Shown here: positions 1-7,589 of the stretch, one piece after another
Position numbering within the stretch: the stretch's first letter is position 1
Layout: every line of letters begins with the position of its first letter
Assembly (NCBI GenBank): GCA_963795555.1
Contig: CAWCHZ010000001.1
Location: 248,001 to 312,000 of the forward strand
DNA: 64,000 nt
Origin: CAWCHZ01 sp963795555
GTDB lineage: Bacteria; Actinomycetota; Thermoleophilia; Solirubrobacterales; Solirubrobacteraceae
Reading direction: 5' to 3'
Notes under the pieces: generated by a model
Database searches by the model: none
Seen by the model: the letters and a program-made list of their open reading frames with translations, nothing else
Told to the model about the DNA's origin: nothing
Program-made: the position numbers and the translations under genes

Positions 1-1
1 C

Positions 2-574
2 GCCAACGACCTTGCGAGTGCGACGGCGCTGCTCGATGCCTATCGCTTCGGGCCGATCCACGTGTCCAGCGTGTCCGTGTTCATCAAGGTCCGACGCGGG
101 CTGCGGCAGGGCTACCTGCTCGCCGCCGAGCTGCCCGCGCGGGTGCGGCGGGGCCAGCTCGTACGCGTGCGCCTGCTCGTCCACGATGTCGCCGGCGGTC
201 TGCGGATGATCAGCGCGCGCCTGCGCGTGCCGCGCTCGCTTGCGCCCGGACGTCACCTGTTCACGTTCACAGGCAGCGGAGAGGATGCGCCGGCCACCGG
301 TCAGAACCTGCTGACGCTGCTGCTCGGCGCGGTGACGTCAGGGTCGTCCGGGGCACCCGGCGGCGATCCCGGCCCGCAGTCGATCGACGATCTCGCCGCC
401 GCCGTCAATGGCATCGAGCGCTTCGACGGCATCACGGTCACCGTCGGCCCGCGGCTGGGCACCGGTGCGCGCGGAGGGCGGCGCATGCCGACCGAGCTGT
501 CGGTCGGCGCCTTCACCAACGGCGCCGAGCGCGTTGGGGGCAGCACCATCGCGCTGACGCAGGTCCTGCGCTGA
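2..574 (+). CDS. C-terminal part of an uncharacterised secreted-type protein (5' end outside window)
   Basis: The reading frame is open from the first bases of the window, so the gene starts upstream and only the last 190 codons are seen. The visible part contains beta-rich, Arg/Val-rich segments (for example RRGQLVRVRLLVHDVAGG), which resemble extracellular beta-sandwich tails, then a Gly/Pro/Ser-rich linker and a final conserved-looking segment (DDLAAAVNGIERFDGITVTVG). I do not recognise the family with certainty. Tails of this kind occur in actinobacterial secreted peptidase-like proteins, but no catalytic motif lies in the visible part. The gene converges on the glutaredoxin gene across a short hairpin. 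Confidence 0.6.
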   Translation, partial: ANDLASATALLDAYRFGPIHVSSVSVFIKVRRGLRQGYLLAAELPARVRRGQLVRVRLLVHDVAGGLRMISARLRVPRSLAPGRHLFTFTGSGEDAPATGQNLLTLLLGAVTSGSSGAPGGDPGPQSIDDLAAAVNGIERFDGITVTVGPRLGTGARGGRRMPTELSVGAFTNGAERVGGSTIALTQVLR

Positions 575-590
575 CGGGGCACACCCCGTC
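573..590. terminator. hairpin between convergent genes
   Basis: A perfect 7-bp inverted repeat (GACGGGG, loop CACA, CCCCGTC) spans the stop codon of the upstream plus-strand gene and touches the stop codon of the minus-strand glutaredoxin gene. It has no T-run. Its position between convergent stops suggests a bidirectional termination or mRNA 3'-end structure. Confidence 0.5.
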
Positions 591-1000
591 TAGTTGAGGC
601 GGTTCTCGATCTGCAGTGGTGGCTGCTCGTCCGCCGCGCTCGCGGCGCCGGTGGCGTTCGGCTGATCCCCAGCGTCTGTCTGCTCCTCGACGCCGAGCAC
701 GCGGGAGAGCTCGCCGGTCTCGTACATCTCGCTGATGATGTCGCAGCCACCGATCAGCTCGCCGTCGATGAACAGCTGTGGGATCGTCGGCCAGCTCGAC
801 AGCGCCGATAGCTCCTGGCGGATGCGCGGGTCGGGCAGCACGTCGACGGCGGCAAACGGGATGCCGGTGCTCTGCAGCACCGACACCGTGCGGGCCGAGA
901 ACCCGCACGCCGGGCGGTCGGGCGTGCCCTTCATGAAGAGGATCACCCGGTTCTCGGAGATCGCCTCCTGGATGGCCTCGCGGATCGCGGCTTCAGTCAT
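590..1000 (-). CDS. Grx4-type monothiol glutaredoxin
   Basis: 136 residues. Monothiol glutaredoxins of the Grx4/GrxD class bind and transfer [2Fe-2S] clusters, usually with a BolA partner. The CGFS active-site signature is present at about residues 32-35 (ACGFSARTV), with the KGTPDRP segment before it and the cis-Pro and GSH-binding parts SWPTIPQLF and GGCDI after it. About 30 residues beyond the domain form a low-complexity acidic tail. The ATG at 1000 is chosen because TGAGGA lies just upstream and the protein then starts MTEAAIREAIQ, as in the family. It follows bolA by 10 bp, so the two are very likely co-transcribed and co-functional in Fe-S handling. Confidence 0.93.
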   Translation of the reverse strand: MTEAAIREAIQEAISENRVILFMKGTPDRPACGFSARTVSVLQSTGIPFAAVDVLPDPRIRQELSALSSWPTIPQLFIDGELIGGCDIISEMYETGELSRVLGVEEQTDAGDQPNATGAASAADEQPPLQIENRLN

Positions 1001-1010
1001 GGGGTCCTCA

Positions 1011-1238
1011 CTAGGTTGTCTGCGTCTGGATCGAGAGCGCGTGGATGGGGCCGCCGACCTCGGCACCGAACACTTCGTAGACAAGCCGGTGCTGCTGGAT
1101 TCGGCTGAGCCCGACGAACGCGTTGGCGCGCACGACGGCGCGGAAGTGGTCGCCACCGCCGGTGAGGTCCTCGACGTCGGCGCGGGCGCCCGGGATGGCC
1201 GCCTCGATCCGTCGCTTGAGCTCATCGGCCGTTGGCAT
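1011..1238 (-). CDS. bolA: BolA family protein
   Basis: 75 residues, the normal length for a single BolA domain. The sequence has the family's N-terminal helix (ELKRRIEAAIPGA), the central GGGDHFRAVVRANAF strand-turn with the conserved His, and the C-terminal LVYEVFGAEVGGPIHALSI. BolA proteins pair with monothiol glutaredoxins to form [2Fe-2S]-bridged heterodimers, and here the partner gene lies 10 bp downstream. The pair faces away from an A-type Fe-S carrier gene, so the three form an Fe-S trafficking cluster around a shared intergenic region. Confidence 0.93.
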   Translation of the reverse strand: MPTADELKRRIEAAIPGARADVEDLTGGGDHFRAVVRANAFVGLSRIQQHRLVYEVFGAEVGGPIHALSIQTQTT

Positions 1239-1365
1239 CCGCCCAAGGGTAGCGCCGGGATCTCGTCAGTCCGCCGCCGAGCTGCGCGGCGTCTGCTCAC
1301 TGGATCGTGCCAATGGCGGGCTGGGCCCGCGACTGCTAGTCGCTGGATCGTGCTCGGCCCGACGC

Positions 1366-1371
1366 TACACT
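1366..1371 (+). promoter_or_regulatory. -10 element of the A-type carrier gene
   Basis: TACACT matches the actinobacterial housekeeping -10 consensus and lies about 60 bp before the ATG at 1432. No convincing -35 hexamer is visible 16-18 bp upstream. A GGAG ribosome-binding site precedes the start codon. Confidence 0.45.
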
Positions 1372-1431
1372 TTGGAAAGCGTCGCAGATCGACGCATGAC
1401 GCCGCCGTAGACGGAAACGGAGACTGCAACG

Positions 1432-1785
1432 ATGATCGAGCTGACTGATAGGGGCGCCGAGAAGGTGCGCGAGTTCCTCACCACCCAGGAGCAGGCCCAG
1501 CAGACTGCCGGGCTGCGCGTTGGTGTGCGCGGCGGAGGGTGCTCGGGCTTCCAGTACTTGCTTGCCTTCGACGAGCAGCGCGAGGGCGACCTGATCGTCG
1601 AGAGCCGCGGGATCAAGCTCCTCGTCGACGCCGCCAGCCTCCCCTATGTCAAGGGAGCCTCGGTCGACTACGTCGAGAGCCTGCAGGGCGCCGGCTTCAA
1701 GGTCGAGAACCCCAACGTCGTCGCTGCCTGCGGCTGCGGATCGTCCTTCCGGGTCGCCGAGGAGGAAGAGGTCTCGGCGGTCTGA
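1432..1785 (+). CDS. A-type iron-sulfur cluster carrier (HesB/IscA/ErpA family)
   Basis: 117 residues, single HesB domain. It receives Fe-S clusters from the assembly machinery and delivers them to target apoproteins. The three invariant cysteines are visible: one in GGGCSGFQY (about residue 38) and two in ACGCGSSF (about residues 103-105). It reads divergently from bolA and grx4. Assignment to IscA, ErpA or SufA from sequence alone is not safe; actinobacteria usually carry one such SUF-linked protein. Confidence 0.93.
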   Translation: MIELTDRGAEKVREFLTTQEQAQQTAGLRVGVRGGGCSGFQYLLAFDEQREGDLIVESRGIKLLVDAASLPYVKGASVDYVESLQGAGFKVENPNVVAACGCGSSFRVAEEEEVSAV

Positions 1786-1794
1786 CGCGGCCGC

Positions 1795-2427
1795 TCAGGC
1801 TGGCTCGTTGGCCAGCGAGCGCCACAGATAGCGGCAGGCGAGCGTCCGCTGCGGGCGCCAAGGCTCCGCGATCAGCTCCAGGCGCGCGGGATCGGGCAGC
1901 TCGTCGAGCTCGTAGAGCAGCTGGACCGCGCGACGGATGCCCAGGTCGCCGACCGGCAGCACGTCGGGTCGGCGCAGCTGGAACATCAGGAACATGTGGG
2001 CCGTCCACGGACCCAGTCCCTTGACGGCCACCAGCTCGCCGACCACCTCCTCGTCGGGCAGCTCGTCGAGGCGCTGGAGCTCCAGCGAGCCGTCGCGGAT
2101 GTGCTCGGCCAGCGAGCGCAGGAAGGCCACCTTGGCCCGGGACAGCCCGACCGCGGCACGCAACTGCTCGGCGTCGTCGGCGAGCACCTCAGCCGGTGTC
2201 GGCGTGCGGCCACCGTAACGGTCGACCAGCCGCAGGTAGATGCTGCGCGCGGCCTTGGTCGAGAGCTGCTGGCCGACGATCGCTCGCACCAAGGCCCCAT
2301 AGTGGTCGGCGGGCGCGTGGCCGCGGTGGGCATCGAGGTCCACTTGCCCGATGCGATCGATCAGCGTCGCCAGCACGGGGTCCGCCGCGCGCAGGTGAGC
2401 CAGGCCGGCGGCGCTGCCCCCGCTCAC
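1795..2427 (-). CDS. DNA-3-methyladenine glycosylase (HhH-GPD superfamily)
   Basis: 210 residues. It should remove alkylated purines in base-excision repair. The helix-hairpin-helix and catalytic region is clear: VKGLGPWTAHMFLMF (HhH with the Trp of the AlkA class) followed by LPVGDLGIRR, whose Asp is the catalytic residue of the superfamily. An IVGQQLSTKAA segment is the usual entrance helix. The ATG overlaps the stop of the upstream haem-enzyme gene by four bases, so the two are translationally coupled. A second, divergent family member is at 16554-17621. Confidence 0.9.
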   Translation of the reverse strand: MSGGSAAGLAHLRAADPVLATLIDRIGQVDLDAHRGHAPADHYGALVRAIVGQQLSTKAARSIYLRLVDRYGGRTPTPAEVLADDAEQLRAAVGLSRAKVAFLRSLAEHIRDGSLELQRLDELPDEEVVGELVAVKGLGPWTAHMFLMFQLRRPDVLPVGDLGIRRAVQLLYELDELPDPARLELIAEPWRPQRTLACRYLWRSLANEPA

Positions 2428-3113
2428 GCCACGGGGATCGACAGCGCTGCGCCGTCGAGCGCACCGAGCGCGCGCTCGACCGAGGCGGCGATGCAGGTGA
2501 AGGTGGGTGTGTCGCGCTTGGTGTAGGCGGAGGCCTCGGTCGTGCGCAGTCGCTGCACGAGGTCGAGAAAGTCGCCCGGGCTGTCGGTCTCGAAGGCGAC
2601 CACGAACTCCTGGTCATCGAGGCCGAACGAGTAGCTCGTGTTGAGGTCCACCGACGGGAACTCCCGACCGATGCGGATGTGCTCCTGCATGATCCGGTAG
2701 CGCTCCTCGCGGTCGAGGCGGTACCAGTCGCGGGTCTTGACGAACGGATAGACGAACAGGTAGCGGCCGTGGGCCTCGCGCACCTGCAGCCGCGACTCGT
2801 CCGAGTATTCCGAGGGCTTGGTCATCGCCAGGTAGGAGTAGGGCATAGTCGCCCAGCCCATCAGCCCGCTCTGCGTCAGCACGACGTGGAACTCGTGGAT
2901 GCGGTCGAGGTTGGTCGCCTGGGACAGCAGCATCAGGTCGGCGTCGCCGCGCGTGCCGACCAGCGAGAACGCGCGCAGCAGGTGGTCCTGGGCGAAGTCG
3001 TCACAGGCGGCGATGAACTCGCGCTTGTGCAGGGCGCGCTCGCCAGCGTCGAGTCGGCGCCAGGCAGGATCCACGCGCAGGAAGGTGTACTTGACGAAGT
3101 GGCGCTCGGGCAT
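2424..3113 (-). CDS. hemQ: chlorite dismutase-family haem protein, probably coproheme decarboxylase (HemQ-like)
   Basis: 229 residues. In monoderm bacteria this family converts coproheme III to haem b with peroxide, the last step of the coproporphyrin-dependent pathway. Family features seen are FVKYTFLRVDPAWR near the start, SLVGTRGDADLMLL, PYSYLAMTKPSEYSDE, and RYLFVYPFVKTRDWYRL. The start at 3113 (MPERHFVKYT) gives the normal family length; longer upstream readings are low-complexity. It overlaps the glycosylase start by four bases. The family also includes true chlorite dismutases, so the biosynthetic role is inferred from phylum rather than from a diagnostic residue. Confidence 0.82.
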   Translation of the reverse strand: MPERHFVKYTFLRVDPAWRRLDAGERALHKREFIAACDDFAQDHLLRAFSLVGTRGDADLMLLSQATNLDRIHEFHVVLTQSGLMGWATMPYSYLAMTKPSEYSDESRLQVREAHGRYLFVYPFVKTRDWYRLDREERYRIMQEHIRIGREFPSVDLNTSYSFGLDDQEFVVAFETDSPGDFLDLVQRLRTTEASAYTKRDTPTFTCIAASVERALGALDGAALSIPVA

Positions 3114-3303
3114 GGCCTCTCGCTGGCGCGCTGGGTCGCCGGCAGCGTTCCGAGTATAGGAGCCGCGTCGCAGGCGTCTCAGGCTGAGCGACGACGGCCT
3201 GACGCACGCTCGGCCGGGGCAGGCAGGGTTGGGCTGGGGCGCGCAGAACGATAAGGTGACCGTGCTCGTCGGATTCTTGAAGGGAACATCCGCCGGAGAG
3301 AGC

Positions 3304-5112
3304 GTGTGGAATGCGCTCGCCACACGGCGTTCGGGTGGAGTCCGACGATCTTTCCAATCGCACGACGCGATGCGCGACTTCCGCCTCCGACAAGCCTCGA
3401 CGCGCCTGCGCGCGGCCCGCGTCGCACCGCCGCTCGCGGGGGCGCTCACGGCGCTCGCGGGCATCGTCAACGTCATCTCCACGCTCACCCCGAACCTACG
3501 CTGGCGCGGCCACGTGCTGCTCGGCTACGAGCCGGTCGAGTGGATGCGCCTGGCGCATGCCTTCGCCCTGCCGATCGGCGCCGCGCTGCTGGTCGTGGCC
3601 GGCTACCTGGCGCGTCGTCGCGCCCGCGCGGTGGCGGTCGGCGTCGCGCTGCTGTTGGCGATCGGCGCGCTCGACCTCGTCAAGGGCCTCGACTATGAGG
3701 AGGCGCTGCTGTCCTGGGCGCTGGCCGTGCTGCTCGTGTGGGGTCGACCGGCTTTCCGGGTTCGCCACGCAGTGGATGGCCTGCGCGGAGCCGCGCTACG
3801 CAGCTGCGCGCTTGCCGCACTCGCCTACGGCGTCGCGGTCGCCGCGGTCTGGGCAACCCAGCGTGCCGCCGCGCCGCCGCTTGGCATTGCGCGGATCCTG
3901 GGCGTTGCGCTGCGGCTGCTGCTGCTGCTCGACAGCGGGCTGCATTTCCACCGGCCGTTCGGCTGGGTGCCGGTCGGCGTAGGGCTGCTTGGTGTCGGCA
4001 CGCTGCTGACCGCCGCCTACACCGTGTTTCGCCCACTCGCCGCGCCGCGCACGCTGCCGCCGCGCGCGACCTGGGCGCTGGCCTGCTCGCTCGTGCGCCG
4101 CCACGGCCACGACACGTTGTCGTTCTTCAAGCTGCGCCAGGACAAGCAGTACATCTTCAGCGCAGATCGCCGCGCCTTCGCGGCCTACCGCGTCGAGGGG
4201 GCCATCCTGCTGCTCTCCGGTGACCCGATCGGCCCACCCGATGCTCTGCCCGCCCTGATCCGTGACATCTGCGCCTTCGCCGAGATCCGCGGCCTGAAGG
4301 TTGGTGGCGTCGGCGCCGGCGAGCCGATGCTGCCGCTCTACCGCGCCGCCGGCCTGCGCTCCTTCTACCTCGGCGACGAGGCGGTCGTCGAGCTGGAGCG
4401 CTTCTCGCTCGTCGGCCGCAAGGTGCGCAAGCTGCGCCAGTCCGTCTCGCGGCTCGAGAAGGCCGGCTACAGCAGCGAGCTTCGGCCCGTCGGCGAGCTC
4501 GCCGACGGCGAGCTCGCCGCGCTCGAGGAGATCTCGGCGCACTGGCGCGACGGCGCCCCCGAGCGCGGCTTCTCGATGGCGATGGACACACTCGGTGGTG
4601 GCCATCAGGAGGACTCGCTGGTCGTCGTGGCGCGCGACGCGGGTGGCGCGGTGCGCGGCTTCCTGCACTTCGTGCCCTGCTATGGGCGCGCGGCGATGTC
4701 GTTGAGCTTCATGCGCCGTGATCGCGACACCCCCAATGGCCTCACGGAGTACATGGTCGCCGAGGCGATCGCGATGCTGCGCGAGCGCGGCGTGGCGGAG
4801 ATCTCGCTCAACTTCGCGACCTTCGCACGGATCCTGCACAGCCCCGCGAACCTGCGCGACCGCGCGCTTGCGCGCCTGGTGGCGTTGGCCAACCCGTACT
4901 TCCAGATCGAGAGCCTGTATCGCTTCAACGCCAAGTTCGCGCCGCGCTGGGAGTCGCGCTACCTGGTCTATGAGGGCACGCTGGGCCTACCGCGGGTCGG
5001 GCTGGCCGCGCTCTTGGCCGAGGGACAGCTTCCGCGATTGCGCGGGGGCTCGCCGGTGCGCAGCCGCTTGCCCGTGCGCGGCCGTCGGCGCGTGGCGGTC
5101 CACCGCGGCTGA
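3304..5112 (+). CDS. MprF-like aminoacyl-phosphatidylglycerol synthase (DUF2156 domain) with N-terminal membrane segments
   Basis: About 602 residues. The N-terminal ~240 residues hold several hydrophobic helices (e.g. PIGAALLVVAGYLA, ALAVLLVWG). The C-terminal part from about residue 265 is the GNAT-fold synthase domain of the MprF/LysX class, with FFKLRQDKQYIFS, GDPIG, FLHFVPCYGR, GLTEYMVAEAI and LNFATFARIL. Such enzymes transfer an amino acid from aminoacyl-tRNA to phosphatidylglycerol. The start is uncertain: GTG 3304 has GGAG a few bases upstream, ATG 3370 is the next option. The MprF flippase domain is missing here but appears in the next gene. A 30-bp duplication covers the stop codon. 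Confidence 0.82.
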   Translation: MWNALATRRSGGVRRSFQSHDAMRDFRLRQASTRLRAARVAPPLAGALTALAGIVNVISTLTPNLRWRGHVLLGYEPVEWMRLAHAFALPIGAALLVVAGYLARRRARAVAVGVALLLAIGALDLVKGLDYEEALLSWALAVLLVWGRPAFRVRHAVDGLRGAALRSCALAALAYGVAVAAVWATQRAAAPPLGIARILGVALRLLLLLDSGLHFHRPFGWVPVGVGLLGVGTLLTAAYTVFRPLAAPRTLPPRATWALACSLVRRHGHDTLSFFKLRQDKQYIFSADRRAFAAYRVEGAILLLSGDPIGPPDALPALIRDICAFAEIRGLKVGGVGAGEPMLPLYRAAGLRSFYLGDEAVVELERFSLVGRKVRKLRQSVSRLEKAGYSSELRPVGELADGELAALEEISAHWRDGAPERGFSMAMDTLGGGHQEDSLVVVARDAGGAVRGFLHFVPCYGRAAMSLSFMRRDRDTPNGLTEYMVAEAIAMLRERGVAEISLNFATFARILHSPANLRDRALARLVALANPYFQIESLYRFNAKFAPRWESRYLVYEGTLGLPRVGLAALLAEGQLPRLRGGSPVRSRLPVRGRRRVAVHRG

Positions 5113-5150
5113 TCGTGGCGCGTGGCGGTCCACCGCGGCTGATCGTGGCG
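5091..5150 (+). repeat. 30-bp tandem duplication across the stop codon of the MprF-like gene
   Basis: Two identical 30-bp units (5091-5120 and 5121-5150, starting CGTGGCGGTCCACCGCGGCT). The stop codon TGA at 5110-5112 is repeated in frame at 5140-5142, so a reading-through ribosome meets a second stop ten codons later. It is one of a series of such duplications at gene ends in this window. Confidence 0.95.
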
Positions 5151-5195
5151 CGTGCCGCCGCGGCGCGCGGCCAGCTGGGATAGGATCCATCGCCG

Positions 5196-7523
5196 ATGCG
5201 GATCGCCCTGGTGTCCCCGTATTCGTGGACGTATCCGGGCGGCGTGACGCGCCATATCGAGGCGCTCTGCGAGCAGCTCGCGCTGGCCGGCCACGACCCG
5301 CGCGTGCTGGCGCCCTTCGACCCTGCCGACCGCCTCTCGGCGCGGCTGCACCGCGGCGCGCGCCCCGAGCCGCGCGCCCGACCCGACTACCTGATCCCGC
5401 TCGGGCGCACCGTCGGGCTGCCGGCCAACGGCGCCATCTCCAACCTGGCCCTCACGCCGCGCGCGGTCAGCGCCCTGCGCACGGAGCTCACGACGGGCGG
5501 CTACGACGTCGTGCACGTCCACGAGCCCAACGCGCCGGCGATCTCCTGGGATGCGACGGGCTGGGCGCGGGCCCCGCTGGTCGGCACCTTCCACACCTAC
5601 GCGACCAACGCCGGCACGCAGCGCTTCGTTGCCGAGGTTCTCGGGGCACGGCGGCGCTACAACCGCCTGCGCGTGCGCATCGCGGTCTCCGAGGCGTCCG
5701 CCTGGACGGCGCGATGCTTCTACGGGGGTCGCTATCGGATCATCCCCAACGGCGTCGTGCTGGACCCGACGAGCGGCAGCGTCGTGAGCGATCGCGACCA
5801 CGCCCTGCGCGTCGTCTTCGTCGGCCAGGCGGTCGAGCGCAAGGGGCTGCCGGTGCTGATCCGCGCCTTCGAGGCATTGCGCGAGCGCATCCCCGCCAAG
5901 CTGACGATCATCGGCGCCGGCGAGCAGGACATCGCGCACCTGCTCGAAGACTGGCGTGGCATCGAGGTGCTCGGCAAGGTCTCCGACGAGCGCAAGCGCC
6001 GCTGCCTCGCCCACGCCGACGTGCTCTGCGCGCCGTCGCTCGGTGGCGAGAGCTTTGGGATGGTCCTCACGGAGGCGTTCGCCGCCGGCACGCCGGTGGT
6101 CGCCTCGGACATCGCCGGCTATGCCGACGTGGTCGAGCACGGCGTCGACGGCCTGCTCGTCCCCCGCGGCGACGCGGGCTCGCTGGCCGGCGCGCTGGAA
6201 GGAGTCTGGCGCGACGCCGATCGCCGGCACGCGATGGCCGTCGCAGCGCGGGCAAGCGCGCAGCGCTACGCCTGGCCGCGCGTCGCCGCGCAGGTGCTGG
6301 AGGCCTACGAGGACGCGATCGCCATGCCGGCACCCAGCGGCGTCGTGCAGCGCGTGGCCGTGCGGACGGGCATCCGCCCGGCAGACCTGGGTCCGACTGA
6401 TCCGCCACGACGGCTGCCGCCGCGCGAGCCGCTGCCACCGGCGCGTCGGCGCTGGCTGCCACGCGCGCGCCGGGTCGGCCTGGCGCTGTCGCTGGCGGCG
6501 GTCGTCATTGCGGCGATACAGGGCGTGGCGCGGATCGGGACGGCGCAGATCGCCGCCTCGCTGCTGTCCTCCAGCCCCGCCTGGGTGCTGCTGGCGCTCG
6601 GGCTGATGTGGGCGGCGATGGCGCTGCGCGCGCTGTCCTGGCACGCGATCCTGCGCTCCGCGCTGCCCAACGCGCGCGTGCGCGCGCGCGACGCGCTGCA
6701 GGGCACCTTCGTCGGCGTGCTGATGTCAGCGACGCTGCCTGCACGTCTGGGCGAGCCGGCGCGCGCGCTGATCGTGGCGCGCCGCGTCGGTGGCGCCCGC
6801 ACGCACCTGGCGACGATCCTCGGCACGCTGATCTCGCAGATGCTGCTGAACCTGGTCGCGCTGCTGGGATTGAGCATCGCGATGTTCACGACCGTGCATC
6901 CGTTCTCGCACGAAGAGGCCGCGATGGCGGGAATCGCGGCCGTGCCGCTGCTGCTGGCGCTCGCGGCGCTGCTGTCCTCGCCGCTGCTTGCGGGCCGCTC
7001 ACTGCCCGAGCCGGCGGCGTTGGAGGCGCTGGTTGGTCGGTTGCGCGACGCCGCCGGCGAGCTGCGCAGCAGCGTTCGCGTCTTCGCTGACGCGCGCAAC
7101 GGCGGCCTGGCGGCTGGCGCCCAGCTGGGCGCCTGGGGACTGCAGTGGATGAGCTGCTACGCGCTGTTCTTTGCCCTCGGCCTGCAGCACCAGGTCGGGC
7201 TGGGCGCTGCGGCCGCGGTGCTGTTCGCCGTCAACGTCGCCGCCGCGCTGCCGCTGACGCCGGCGAACCTCGGCATCTTCCAGGGCGCATGCGTCGCGGT
7301 CCTGGCGGCCGGCTATGGCGTCTCCTACGCCGACGCGCTCGCCTACGGAATCTTCCTGCAGGCCGTCGAGCTCACGACCGCCGTCGTGATCGGCCTCCCG
7401 GCGCTCGCTCGCGAAGGGCTGACCTGGCGCTCGCTGCGTCTGCGCGCGCTGCACAGCACGCCCGTGCGGCTGCCAGCGCGCTCGGAGCGCCCGCGTGTGG
7501 CCGCTGCGGAAGCGGACCTCTAG
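5196..7523 (+). CDS. fusion of a PimA-like GT4 glycosyltransferase and an MprF-type flippase domain
   Basis: 775 residues, two modules. Residues 1-~385 are a GT-B glycosyltransferase of family GT4: PYSWTYPGGVTRH at the N-terminus, HVHEPNAP, FHTYA, IPNGVV, and the donor-binding E-x7-E motif GESFGMVLTE at ~285. It resembles phosphatidylinositol mannosyltransferases. Residues ~425-745 form about eight membrane helices of the lysyl-PG synthase membrane family (UPF0104), e.g. MSATLPARLGEPARA and LPLTPANLGIFQG. Coming directly after the MprF-like synthase gene, the pair looks like a split MprF with a lipid glycosyltransferase added. The fused protein could glycosylate and translocate one lipid, but the substrate is unknown. 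Confidence 0.88.
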   Translation: MRIALVSPYSWTYPGGVTRHIEALCEQLALAGHDPRVLAPFDPADRLSARLHRGARPEPRARPDYLIPLGRTVGLPANGAISNLALTPRAVSALRTELTTGGYDVVHVHEPNAPAISWDATGWARAPLVGTFHTYATNAGTQRFVAEVLGARRRYNRLRVRIAVSEASAWTARCFYGGRYRIIPNGVVLDPTSGSVVSDRDHALRVVFVGQAVERKGLPVLIRAFEALRERIPAKLTIIGAGEQDIAHLLEDWRGIEVLGKVSDERKRRCLAHADVLCAPSLGGESFGMVLTEAFAAGTPVVASDIAGYADVVEHGVDGLLVPRGDAGSLAGALEGVWRDADRRHAMAVAARASAQRYAWPRVAAQVLEAYEDAIAMPAPSGVVQRVAVRTGIRPADLGPTDPPRRLPPREPLPPARRRWLPRARRVGLALSLAAVVIAAIQGVARIGTAQIAASLLSSSPAWVLLALGLMWAAMALRALSWHAILRSALPNARVRARDALQGTFVGVLMSATLPARLGEPARALIVARRVGGARTHLATILGTLISQMLLNLVALLGLSIAMFTTVHPFSHEEAAMAGIAAVPLLLALAALLSSPLLAGRSLPEPAALEALVGRLRDAAGELRSSVRVFADARNGGLAAGAQLGAWGLQWMSCYALFFALGLQHQVGLGAAAAVLFAVNVAAALPLTPANLGIFQGACVAVLAAGYGVSYADALAYGIFLQAVELTTAVVIGLPALAREGLTWRSLRLRALHSTPVRLPARSERPRVAAAEADL

Positions 7524-7549
7524 GGGCCGGGGCCACCGACGGTCTCAAG

Positions 7550-7583
7550 CGGTGCTCAGCAAGCCAGGCCTGGGTGAGCACCG
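7550..7583. terminator. bidirectional hairpin between convergent genes
   Basis: CGGTGCTCA (7550-7558) pairs perfectly with TGAGCACCG (7575-7583), and the loop contains a further small CCAGGCCTGG palindrome. It lies between the convergent stops of the glycosyltransferase fusion and metH. There is no T-run. Confidence 0.55.
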
Positions 7584-7589
7584 GCCCGG

